From Mycolicibacter sinensis (GTDB taxonomy: Bacteria; Actinomycetota; Actinomycetes; Mycobacteriales; Mycobacteriaceae): a stretch of DNA of 64,000 bases. Shown piece after piece: positions 1 to 7,695 of this stretch (the stretch's first letter is position 1; each line of letters starts with the position of its first letter). The stretch spans positions 1 to 64,000 of the forward strand of contig NZ_LZJK01000159.1 of the NCBI RefSeq assembly GCF_001667945.1, written 5' to 3'. Below the pieces are notes generated by a model that saw only the letters and a program-made list of their open reading frames with translations, did not search any database and had not been told where the DNA came from. Position numbers and translations under genes: made by a program.

Positions 1-81
1 CCGATGCCCCACCAGCTCCTCGTGTTCGGTCAGCACGATGGGCGCTTCGGTGACCGCCGCCCGCAATACCTGGGCCGTCAT
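1..81 (-). CDS. moaE: Molybdopterin synthase large subunit MoaE, N-terminal fragment
   Basis: Only the first 27 codons are inside the window; the gene runs off the left edge. The start reads MTAQVLRAAV and continues into a TEHEELVGH segment, typical of the N-terminus of mycobacterial MoaE2. MoaE with MoaD adds sulphur to precursor Z to make molybdopterin. The ATG overlaps the stop codon of the upstream mog gene in an ATGA, so the two are translationally coupled. The identification rests on a short N-terminus plus the Moco context. Confidence 0.8.
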   Translation of the reverse strand, partial: MTAQVLRAAVTEAPIVLTEHEELVGHR

Positions 82-569
82 CGCTCGTGGTCTCCGCCGG
101 CGAGCTGATCCAGCGCGTGATCCAAGACCTCGGCAAGCACACCGAGGCCGTCGCGCACTCCGCCGGATGAGCCGGGCAAGTTGACGATCAGCGTCCGCCC
201 GGCCACGCCACACACGCCGCGCGAAAGTACCGAGGTCGGCACCTTCGGCAGCCCGGAGCGGCGGATGGCATCGGCCAGGCCGGGAATCTCGTAGTCCAGC
301 ACCGCCACCGTCTGCGCCGGGGTGTCGTCGGTCGGTGAGATCCCGGTTCCTCCGGAGGTGATGACCAGGTCGACGGGTGCGGCTACCGCGGCCCGCAACG
401 CCGCGCCGACGGCCTCACCATCGGGGACGACCTCCGGTTGCGCCGGCGCGAAGCCGCGCTGCGCCAGCCAGTCGGCGATGATCGGCCCGGTGCGGTCGGT
501 GTACACCCCAGCCGAAGCGCGTGTGGAGGCGATGATGACGTGGGCGGTCCGGGTCCTCGCGGCAGTCAC
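78..569 (-). CDS. mog: Molybdopterin adenylyltransferase Mog/MoaB family
   Basis: A 163-residue protein with the MPT-binding fold of the MogA/MoaB family. The signature segments TSGGTGISPTDDTP (about residues 71-84) and LPGSSGGVRD near the C-terminus are both present. The family adenylylates molybdopterin before metal insertion. It sits between moaC and moaE, overlapping both by four bases, so the three are probably co-translated. Length is normal for the family and no key segment is missing. Whether it is best called Mog or MoaB cannot be decided from sequence alone. Confidence 0.9.
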   Translation of the reverse strand: MTAARTRTAHVIIASTRASAGVYTDRTGPIIADWLAQRGFAPAQPEVVPDGEAVGAALRAAVAAPVDLVITSGGTGISPTDDTPAQTVAVLDYEIPGLADAIRRSGLPKVPTSVLSRGVCGVAGRTLIVNLPGSSGGVRDGLGVLAEVLDHALDQLAGGDHER

Positions 570-1039
570 TGACGCTCCCAGGCCCCGGTGCGTCCGCCGT
601 CTTTGCTCAGCACGCGGATGCTGTCGATGACGGCGGCGCGGTCGACGGCCTTGATCATGTCGTAGAGCGTCAGGGCCGCCACGCTGACCGCGGTCAGCGC
701 CTCCATCTCCACCCCGGTGCGGTCGGTGGTGCGCACCGAGGCGGTGATGTCGATGTGGGAATCGCCGATGGTGAAGTCGACGTCGACGCCGGTGAGCGCC
801 AACTGGTGGCAGAGCGGCACCAGATCGCTGGTCCGTTTGGCGGCCATGATGCCGGCCACCCGCGCGGTGGCCAGCGCATCGCCCTTGGGCAGCCCGCCGG
901 CCGAGATCAGCTGCACCACCTGCGCGGTGGTGCGCAGCACTCCGGCGGCCACAGCGGTGCGCTTGGTGGCCGCCTTTGCGCTGACGTCGACCATGTGGGC
1001 CGCACCGCGTTCATCGAGGTGTGAGAGCGGCCCGGTCAT
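566..1039 (-). CDS. moaC: Cyclic pyranopterin monophosphate synthase MoaC
   Basis: The 157-residue product starts MTGPLSHLDE and carries the MoaC core, including the MVDVSAK segment, the KGDAL segment, PLCHQLAL, and the C-terminal EMEALTAV and DMIKAVDR motifs. MoaC works with MoaA to convert GTP into cyclic pyranopterin monophosphate. I chose the ATG at 1039 because it gives the usual family length and the conserved LSHLDE beginning; an open frame extends further upstream but looks like non-coding translation. The stop overlaps the mog start. Confidence 0.93.
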   Translation of the reverse strand: MTGPLSHLDERGAAHMVDVSAKAATKRTAVAAGVLRTTAQVVQLISAGGLPKGDALATARVAGIMAAKRTSDLVPLCHQLALTGVDVDFTIGDSHIDITASVRTTDRTGVEMEALTAVSVAALTLYDMIKAVDRAAVIDSIRVLSKDGGRTGAWERQ

Positions 1040-1050
1040 GGTGGTCACGC

Positions 1051-1248
1051 CTACCGGTTGACGACGGTGACCGGATGCAGGTAGGGCAGCTCGTCGGACG
1101 GGAGCGGGAATACCAGGTCCCCGAACGGGGACAGCGCACCGGCCCGGTCGGTACGCAGCTCGCTCACTGCCGGTTCGCCGTCCGTGTCGGGCCACCCGTT
1201 GTCGACGTACCGGTTCTTGTTGTCCTGTTTCGCAGCCACGGCTCCCAT
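1051..1248 (-). CDS. Small conserved hypothetical protein upstream of moaC
   Basis: A 65-residue protein (MGAVAAKQDN start) ending only 11 bases before the moaC start, so it is likely the first gene of the Moco operon here. It is acidic, has no membrane segment, and ends with a proline-rich tail (FPLPSDELPY). Its place between moaC and the divergent helicase-associated gene matches the small Rv0863 gene of M. tuberculosis, which supports it being real; that match is from memory of gene order. No function can be assigned. Confidence 0.6.
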   Translation of the reverse strand: MGAVAAKQDNKNRYVDNGWPDTDGEPAVSELRTDRAGALSPFGDLVFPLPSDELPYLHPVTVVNR

Positions 1249-1302
1249 TCTGACAGGTCGCGATCGGCGTCGCTCACCGGTCGGGCCTTACGCTGGTCTT
1301 CT

Positions 1303-3672
1303 ATGACCAAACCCGCCCGGGGTGTGCCGCTGGGATCGTGGCTGGCCGAGCTGCCCGATGAGGGCCTGATCCGGCTGCTGGAGCTGCGGCCCGACCTCGC
1401 CCAGCCGCCGCCGGGCAGTATCGCCGCCCTGGCGGCGCGGGCCCAGGCCCGCCAATCGGTCCGGGCGGCCACCGACGAGCTGGATTTTCTGCGGCTCGCC
1501 GTCCTCGACGCCCTGTTGGTGCTGGATGCCGATGCCGCCGCAGTGCCGCTGGCCGACCTGCTGGCGTTGATCGGTGACCGCGCCCCCGCCGACGCGGTGC
1601 ACGCGGCGTTGACCGACCTGATCGAACGGGCCCTGTGCTGGGGTTCGGACGGCGGTTCAGCGAGGCTCGACGAAGGAGAGGCGAAGCTGGGACCGCCGCA
1701 TTCGCCCCAGCCCGACGGTGTGCTGCGGGTGGTCGCCGAGGCCGGCGCCGGGCTGCCATGGCATCCGGGTCAGGTCACCCGGGAGGATCCCGAGCAGAGC
1801 CCGGAGCAGATCAGGGAGGCCGTTGCCGACCTCGACGCGCCGCAGCGGGACCTGCTGGACAAGCTGCTTGCGGGCTCCCCGATCGGCCGCACCCGCGACG
1901 CCGCCCCCGGCGCGCCGCCGGAACACCCGGTGCCCCGGCTGCTGGCGGCGGGGCTGTTGCGCCGCATCGACGACGAAACGGTGATCCTGCCGCGCTTGGT
2001 CGGCCAGGTGCTGCGCGGCGAGCAGCCCGGGCCGGTCACGCTGCAAGCGCCCGACCCGGTGGTGTCACAGACCACGGCCGCCGACGTCGACGCGACCGCC
2101 GCCGGCGCGGTGATCGACCTGCTGCGCGAACTCGACGTGCTCCTGGCCAACCTGGGCGATACGCCGGTGCCGGAGCTGCGCAGCGGCGGGTTGGGCGTCC
2201 GTGAGGTCAAGCGCCTGGCCAAGTCGACCGGCATCGACGAGACCCGGTTGGGCTTGCTGCTGGAGGTGGCGGCCACGGCCCGGCTGATCGCCTCCGACTA
2301 TCCGGACCCGGCCACCGTCGACCAGCGGGACTGGCCCGACGCGGACGGGCCGTACTGGGCGCCGACGGTGCTCGCCGACCGGTTCGCCGAGCGATCGACC
2401 GCCGAACGCTGGCACCTGCTGGCCGGCACCTGGCTGCAGCTGCCGGCCCGGCCGGGCCTGATCGGCAGCCGGGGCGCGGACGGCAAACCGCGGGCGGCGC
2501 TGTCCACGCCGCTGTTTTCCACCGCCGCCCCGCTGGATCGCCGGCTGCTGCTGGGCATGCTCGCCGAACTGCCCGACGGTGCCGGGACCGACGCGGTGTC
2601 GGCGTCGCAGGCTTTGATCTGGCGGCGGCCGCGCTGGGCCAGTCGTCTGCAGCCCGGGCCGGTGGGCGAGCTGCTCGACGAGGCGCACGCGCTCGGCGTG
2701 CTGGGCCGCGGCGCCCTCAGCTCCCCGGGGCGCGCTCTGCTGGCGGAAACCTGGTCTGAGGGCGCAGCCGAGCCCGCCACCAGCGCGACGGTCTCATCGA
2801 TGACCAAGGCCCTACCGGAGCCGATCGACCATTTCCTGGTGCAGGCCGATCTGACCGTGGTGGTGCCCGGGCCACTGGAACGGGACCTCGCCGAGGAACT
2901 GGGCGTCGTGGCCAGCGTCGAATCGGCCGGCGCGGCGATGGTCTACCGGGTCTCCGAACAGACCATCCGGGCTGCCCTGGACGTCGGCCGGACCGGCGCC
3001 GGGCTGCACGCGTTCTTCGGAAAGCACTCGAAAACCCCGGTCCCGCAAGGACTCACCTACTTGATCGACGACGTCGCGCGCCGGCACGGGCAGCTGCGGA
3101 TCGGGATGGCGGCGTCCTTCGTGCGCTGCGAGGATCCGGCCCTGCTGGCCCAAGCGGTGGCGGTTCCGGCCGCCGAGGCGCTCGGCCTGCGGTTGCTGGC
3201 CCCGACGGTGGCGGTGGCGCAGGCCCCGATCGCCGACGTGCTGACGACGCTGCGCGATGCCGGTTTCGCCCCGGCCGCCGAGGATGCCACCGGAACGATC
3301 GTCGACATCCGGCCGCGCGGGGTGCGGGTGCCGACTCCGGCGGAGCGCCGCAGCCACCGGCCGGTCGCCGGGCCCAGCGGCGAGAGCCTCACCTCGTTGG
3401 TCCGGGTGCTGCGCACGGTGACGTCGGCGCCGTTCGACAACATCCGCCTGGAGCCGGTGACCGCGATGATTCTGTTGAAACGCGCCGCGGCCGAGGGATC
3501 CACGGTGCTGATCAGCTACGTCGACGCCGCCGGGGTGGCCACCCAGCGGGAGGTCTCCCCTGTGCTGGTCCGCGGCGGGCAGTTGGTGGCCTTCGACTCG
3601 ACGTCGGGTCAGATGCGCGAGTTCACCATCCACCGCATCACGTCCATCTCCGCCGCCGACGGGAATCAGTAG
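1303..3672 (+). CDS. Helicase-associated (helicase C-terminal-like) protein
   Basis: A 789-residue soluble protein that matches the actinobacterial helicase-associated domain family, with a conserved C-terminal region (MTKALPEPIDHFLVQADLT onward) and the IRLEPVTAM segment near the end. No Walker A or DEAD/DEAH motif is visible, so it is not a helicase itself. In mycobacteria this protein lies beside the XPB-type helicase gene, as it does here with one extra gene between. The ATG at 1303 is preferred; the open frame further upstream overlaps the divergent small gene and moaC. A role with XPB in repair or transcription-coupled processes is inference. Confidence 0.82.
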   Translation: MTKPARGVPLGSWLAELPDEGLIRLLELRPDLAQPPPGSIAALAARAQARQSVRAATDELDFLRLAVLDALLVLDADAAAVPLADLLALIGDRAPADAVHAALTDLIERALCWGSDGGSARLDEGEAKLGPPHSPQPDGVLRVVAEAGAGLPWHPGQVTREDPEQSPEQIREAVADLDAPQRDLLDKLLAGSPIGRTRDAAPGAPPEHPVPRLLAAGLLRRIDDETVILPRLVGQVLRGEQPGPVTLQAPDPVVSQTTAADVDATAAGAVIDLLRELDVLLANLGDTPVPELRSGGLGVREVKRLAKSTGIDETRLGLLLEVAATARLIASDYPDPATVDQRDWPDADGPYWAPTVLADRFAERSTAERWHLLAGTWLQLPARPGLIGSRGADGKPRAALSTPLFSTAAPLDRRLLLGMLAELPDGAGTDAVSASQALIWRRPRWASRLQPGPVGELLDEAHALGVLGRGALSSPGRALLAETWSEGAAEPATSATVSSMTKALPEPIDHFLVQADLTVVVPGPLERDLAEELGVVASVESAGAAMVYRVSEQTIRAALDVGRTGAGLHAFFGKHSKTPVPQGLTYLIDDVARRHGQLRIGMAASFVRCEDPALLAQAVAVPAAEALGLRLLAPTVAVAQAPIADVLTTLRDAGFAPAAEDATGTIVDIRPRGVRVPTPAERRSHRPVAGPSGESLTSLVRVLRTVTSAPFDNIRLEPVTAMILLKRAAAEGSTVLISYVDAAGVATQREVSPVLVRGGQLVAFDSTSGQMREFTIHRITSISAADGNQ

Positions 3673-3732
3673 GCCACGCCTCCCGACGGTGGCTCGTAGC
3701 ATGGTCTACGGGTTCGGGTGAAGGGACCGCCC

Positions 3733-4605
3733 ATGGTGACCGTCGATCGTGAACAGCCGCTGGACTACGCCGGCCTGCGCGGTGATCTGGCCGGTCGCTA
3801 CCACCCCACCCCCAGTGCCGGAGCGACTGTCGACGACGAACTGGTACGCGAAGACCTCGCTGCCCTCGACCGCGACGGCTACCTGGTGTGGGAAGCACTG
3901 CTCAGCGACGACCAGTGCGCCGCGATCCGCGCCGAGGTAAGCCCGCTGCTCGGCCACACCGGGCGGAATTCCTTCGAAGGCAAGAGAACGCAACGCGCCT
4001 ACGGCCTGCTGAACAAGACCCGGTTGTGCGACCGGCTCGTCGAGCACCCGCGGGTGCTGGCGGTCCTCGACCGGCTGCTGCTGCCCAACTATCTGCTGTC
4101 GATCCTGCAGGCCATCAACATCGGGCCGGGCGAATCGGCGCAGCTGCTGCACGTCGATGACGGGTTCTATCCCGTTCCGCGGCCGCACTCGCCGCTGGGA
4201 GCGGCAACGATCTGGGCGATCGACGACTTCACCGAAGACAACGGCGCCACCGTCGTCCTGCCGGGCAGTCACCGCTGGGGCCGGCGCGAACCGGGCGACG
4301 CCGACGAGCGCAGGCCGATCGTGATGCCCGCCGGCAGTTGCGTGTTCTTCGTCTCGACGCTATGGCATGGCGGCGGCGCCAACGTCTCGACCGGCGCACG
4401 GCTGGCCGTCACCGCGCAGTACTGCCAGCCGTGGTTGCGTCCGATGGAAGCGTTCACCCTGTCGGTGCCGTTGGCCACCGCCCGGGACCTGTCCGACGAC
4501 ATCAAACGCATGCTCGGCTACAGCATCCATCCGCCCTTTGTGGGCGCGGTCGACGGCATGCATCCGTTACGACTGCTCGAACAGGGCCGGGAGGCGGGGC
4601 GCTAG
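3733..4605 (+). CDS. Phytanoyl-CoA dioxygenase (PhyH) family protein
   Basis: A 290-residue Fe(II)/2-oxoglutarate-dependent oxygenase-like protein. The metal-binding HxD is visible as HVDDG (His140, Asp142), the distal His as WHGGG (about His212), and a conserved Arg follows about ten residues later as the 2-oxoglutarate ligand. The first ATG after a good AAGGGA ribosome binding site was chosen over a GTG five codons earlier. It lies between the helicase-associated gene and the XPB gene, both on the same strand. Family members hydroxylate diverse small molecules, so the substrate is unknown. Confidence 0.85.
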   Translation: MVTVDREQPLDYAGLRGDLAGRYHPTPSAGATVDDELVREDLAALDRDGYLVWEALLSDDQCAAIRAEVSPLLGHTGRNSFEGKRTQRAYGLLNKTRLCDRLVEHPRVLAVLDRLLLPNYLLSILQAINIGPGESAQLLHVDDGFYPVPRPHSPLGAATIWAIDDFTEDNGATVVLPGSHRWGRREPGDADERRPIVMPAGSCVFFVSTLWHGGGANVSTGARLAVTAQYCQPWLRPMEAFTLSVPLATARDLSDDIKRMLGYSIHPPFVGAVDGMHPLRLLEQGREAGR

Positions 4606-4641
4606 CGGCGCCCCTGTCGGTGGTCTCCGGATAATGGCCCC

Positions 4642-6294
4642 ATGAGCACCGACGGGCCCCTGATCGTCCAATCCGACAAGACCGTGCTGCTCGAGGTCGA
4701 CCACGAGCAGGCCGGCGCGGCGCGTGCTGCGATCGCGCCGTTCGCCGAGTTGGAACGCGCCCCCGAGCACGTGCACACCTACCGCATCACCCCGCTGGCG
4801 TTGTGGAACGCCCGCGCCGCCGGCCACGACGCCGAGCAGGTGGTCGACGCGCTGGTCACCTACTCGCGGTACGCGGTGCCGCAGCCGCTGTTGGTCGACA
4901 TCGTCGACACCATGGCGCGCTACGGGCGCCTGCAGTTGGTGAAGAGCCCCGCGCACGGCCTGACCCTGGTCAGCCTGGATCGCGCGGTGCTCGAGGAGGT
5001 GCTGCGCAACAAGAAGATCACCCCGATGCTCGGCGCCCGCATCGACGACGACACCGTCGTGGTGCATCCCAGCGAGCGCGGCCGGGTCAAACAGATGCTG
5101 CTCAAAATCGGTTGGCCCGCAGAGGATCTGGCCGGCTACGTCGACGGCGAGGCGCATCCGATCGAGCTGTGCCAGGACGGCTGGGCGCTGCGCGACTACC
5201 AGGAGATGGCCGCCGACTCGTTCTGGTCGGGCGGTTCGGGGGTGGTGGTGTTGCCGTGCGGCGCCGGCAAGACGCTGGTCGGCGCCGCGGCGATGGCCAA
5301 AGCCGGTGCCACCACGCTGATCCTGGTCACCAACACCGTCGCCGGCCGGCAGTGGAAACGCGAGTTGATCGCGCGCACCTCGCTGACCGAAGAAGAGATC
5401 GGCGAGTACTCCGGGGAGCGCAAGGAGATCCGGCCGGTCACCATCGCCACCTACCAGGTGATCACCCGGCGCACCAAGGGCGAATACCGGCACCTGGAAC
5501 TGTTCGACAGCCGCGACTGGGGGCTGATCATCTACGACGAGGTGCATCTGCTGCCCGCGCCGGTGTTCCGGATGACCGCCGATCTGCAGTCGCGGCGCCG
5601 GCTCGGGCTGACGGCCACCCTGATCCGGGAGGACGGCCGGGAGGGCGACGTGTTTTCCCTGATCGGGCCGAAGCGCTACGACGCGCCCTGGAAGGACATC
5701 GAGGCCCAAGGCTGGATCGCGCCGGCCGAGTGCATCGAGGTGCGGGTCACCATGACCGAGAGCGAGCGGATGACCTACGCCGTCGCCGAGCCGGAGGAAC
5801 GCTACAAGCTGTGCTCGACGGTGCACTCCAAGATCGCGGTGGTGCGCTCGATCCTTAAGCAGCATCCCGGTGAGCAGACCCTGGTGATCGGCGCCTATCT
5901 CGACCAGCTGGAAGAGCTGGGCGAGCAGTTGGGCGCCCCGGTCATTCAGGGCTCGACGCGCACCGCCGAACGCGAAAAGCTCTTCGACGCCTTCCGCAGC
6001 GGCGAGGTGTCCACCTTGGTGGTGTCCAAGGTCGCCAACTTCTCGATCGACCTGCCGGAGGCCTCGGTGGCCGTGCAGGTCTCGGGCACCTTCGGCTCAC
6101 GGCAGGAGGAGGCCCAGCGGCTCGGCCGGCTGCTTCGGCCCAAGGCCGCCGGCGGCGGAGCGGTGTTCTACTCCGTGGTCGCGCGCGACAGTCTGGATGC
6201 CGAGTACGCCGCGCACCGGCAGCGGTTCCTGGCCGAGCAGGGTTATGGCTACGTCATCCGCGACGCCGACGACCTGCTCGGCCCGGCGATCTGA
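4642..6294 (+). CDS. ercc3: XPB/ERCC3-type DNA repair helicase
   Basis: A 550-residue SF2 helicase. The N-terminal third matches the XPB damage-recognition-like domain. Walker A is LPCGAGKT (about residues 204-211), the DExH box is DEVH (about 299-302), and motifs III (LTATLIR) and VI (QEEAQRLGRLLRP) follow. Mycobacterial XPB is a 3'-to-5' ATP-dependent DNA helicase thought to act in nucleotide excision repair. Length and motif order match the family, and the position near the helicase-associated gene is the usual mycobacterial context. Confidence 0.94.
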   Translation: MSTDGPLIVQSDKTVLLEVDHEQAGAARAAIAPFAELERAPEHVHTYRITPLALWNARAAGHDAEQVVDALVTYSRYAVPQPLLVDIVDTMARYGRLQLVKSPAHGLTLVSLDRAVLEEVLRNKKITPMLGARIDDDTVVVHPSERGRVKQMLLKIGWPAEDLAGYVDGEAHPIELCQDGWALRDYQEMAADSFWSGGSGVVVLPCGAGKTLVGAAAMAKAGATTLILVTNTVAGRQWKRELIARTSLTEEEIGEYSGERKEIRPVTIATYQVITRRTKGEYRHLELFDSRDWGLIIYDEVHLLPAPVFRMTADLQSRRRLGLTATLIREDGREGDVFSLIGPKRYDAPWKDIEAQGWIAPAECIEVRVTMTESERMTYAVAEPEERYKLCSTVHSKIAVVRSILKQHPGEQTLVIGAYLDQLEELGEQLGAPVIQGSTRTAEREKLFDAFRSGEVSTLVVSKVANFSIDLPEASVAVQVSGTFGSRQEEAQRLGRLLRPKAAGGGAVFYSVVARDSLDAEYAAHRQRFLAEQGYGYVIRDADDLLGPAI

Positions 6295-6351
6295 CGCGAC
6301 CCGCGCGCAAGCTATCCGCGCGCGGCGGGGCCAGGCGGTTAACCTCGAAAC

Positions 6352-6777
6352 ATGGCGTTATCCAAGGACGAACGCGAACTTTTTCTGGCCGAGCCACACA
6401 TCGCAGCGCTGTCGGTGAGTGCGGGAGACGGCCGTGGCCCACTGACCGTGCCGATCTGGTATCAGTACACCCCGGGCGGCGAGCCCTGGGTCCTCACCGG
6501 CGTCGAGTCCCGCAAGAGGCGGCTCATCGAGGCCGCCGGCTGCTTTTCGCTCATGGTGGAGCGTACGGAGCCGACCGTCCGCTATGTCGCCGTCGACGGG
6601 GCCGTCAGCCGCATCGAGCCTGGCACCGACGACCATCACGCCGAGCTGGCCCACCGCTACCTTCCCCCCGACCGGGCCGAGAAGTTCCTCGAGTTCGCAC
6701 GGACCGAACTGGGCGACTACGTGGCCATTCATCTGCGCCCCCAGCACTGGCTCTCCGCTGACATGGGAGCCATCTAG
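6352..6777 (+). CDS. Pyridoxamine 5'-phosphate oxidase-like (F420/FMN-binding) protein
   Basis: A 141-residue split-barrel flavin-binding protein. The LTVPIWYQYTPGGEPWVLTG region followed by a S-R-K-R-R-L segment is typical of the PPOX-class family, whose mycobacterial members bind FMN or F420. It starts MALSKDERE and ends five bases before a methyltransferase gene, suggesting one transcript. Cofactor and substrate cannot be read from sequence. Confidence 0.8.
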   Translation: MALSKDERELFLAEPHIAALSVSAGDGRGPLTVPIWYQYTPGGEPWVLTGVESRKRRLIEAAGCFSLMVERTEPTVRYVAVDGAVSRIEPGTDDHHAELAHRYLPPDRAEKFLEFARTELGDYVAIHLRPQHWLSADMGAI

Positions 6778-6782
6778 ACGCG

Positions 6783-7388
6783 ATGGGGGCCAGGAGGCTG
6801 CTGTTCCGGGCCATGTACCGCCTGGGGTTCACCCCGTGGGACGGCCACGCGCTGGCCCGCGGCCTGCGCAACCTGGTCGAGATGGATGCGGGCGTGGGGT
6901 TGCCGCCGGGCACCGCACTGGATCTCGGCTGCGGCACCGGAGATACCTCCATCTATCTGGCGCAGAACGGGTGGCGGGTCACCGGCGTCGACTTCGCGCC
7001 GCGGGCGCTGCGCATCGCGCGGGCCAAGGCCCAGGCGGGGAAGGTGTCGGTGCGGTTCGTCTGCGCCGACATCGCCCAAGTCGCCGCGGCCGGTCTCGGT
7101 AACGACTTCGACCTGGTGACCGACAACGGTTGCCTGCACGGGATGAACGATCATGATCGGGGGGTCTACGCCGCACAGGTCAACGCGGTGACCGGACCGG
7201 ATTCGCGGCTGCTGATCGTCGCGTTCGGCCCGGGTGCGTTGTTCGGCGTCCGCGGGGTCGACCAGGCCGAGATCGCCCGGCTCTTCGCCCCGCAGTGGGA
7301 GCTGATCTCTTCCGGCGACGAGCCGAACTATCTGCCCGCCAATGGCGGCCAGCCGGTGCGGCACTACCTGTTGGCGCGCCGTTGCTGA
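6783..7388 (+). CDS. Class I SAM-dependent methyltransferase
   Basis: A 201-residue protein with the class I methyltransferase motif I DLGCGTGDTS (about residues 43-52) and the acidic post-I residue in VTGVDFAPRAL. Motif IV is represented by DNGCLHGM. The substrate is not evident. It follows the PPOX-like gene by five bases and converges on a small membrane-protein gene whose stop lies four bases away. Confidence 0.85.
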   Translation: MGARRLLFRAMYRLGFTPWDGHALARGLRNLVEMDAGVGLPPGTALDLGCGTGDTSIYLAQNGWRVTGVDFAPRALRIARAKAQAGKVSVRFVCADIAQVAAAGLGNDFDLVTDNGCLHGMNDHDRGVYAAQVNAVTGPDSRLLIVAFGPGALFGVRGVDQAEIARLFAPQWELISSGDEPNYLPANGGQPVRHYLLARRC

Positions 7389-7392
7389 CCGG

Positions 7393-7680
7393 TCAGCCCC
7401 CGCAGGCGCTGGGCAGCAGCATCATCAGCGGCCACAGCAGCACCCCGGCCACCGTCGCCACCTCGTAGATGCTGTGGGGCGGTATGCCGAACTGCTGCTC
7501 GGCCCGGGTCTGCAGGAGCTCCACCCCGTCGGGCCGCAAAAACAGGCACACCACCCCGATGACCACGTAGACCAGGCCCAGCCACAGCGCCGCCTCCAGC
7601 AGCTTGCCGACGGTGATGCTCACCCGGTAGTCCAACAGACGCGAAATCCCCCGAAGCCACGAGGGTTCGGGGGACTCCAC
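7393..7680 (-). CDS. Small conserved membrane protein downstream of fadB
   Basis: A 95-residue protein with two hydrophobic segments likely to span the membrane (LGLVYVVIGVVCLFL, about residues 34-48, and VAGVLLWPLMMLL, about 78-90). It begins 15 bases after the fadB stop on the same strand, so it may be a distal gene of the fadAB transcript. Its first codons overlap an 8-bp hairpin. No function can be assigned. Confidence 0.7.
   Translation of the reverse strand: MESPEPSWLRGISRLLDYRVSITVGKLLEAALWLGLVYVVIGVVCLFLRPDGVELLQTRAEQQFGIPPHSIYEVATVAGVLLWPLMMLLPSACGG
7648..7673 (-). terminator. Hairpin after fadB, inside the next gene's first codons
   Basis: CCCCCGAA and TTCGGGGG form an 8-bp perfect stem with a 10-base loop, 23 bases past the fadB stop. 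There is no strong T-run, and the hairpin overlaps codons 3-11 of the following membrane-protein gene. It could be a weak terminator or attenuator, or simply coding sequence. Confidence 0.3.
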
Positions 7681-7695
7681 GTCGTTTCCGCCTGG

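Noticed and set aside
4567..5865. 432-codon open frame on the minus strand across the XPB gene
   Set aside because: It is the shadow of a gene with clear helicase motifs and has no recognisable domain itself.
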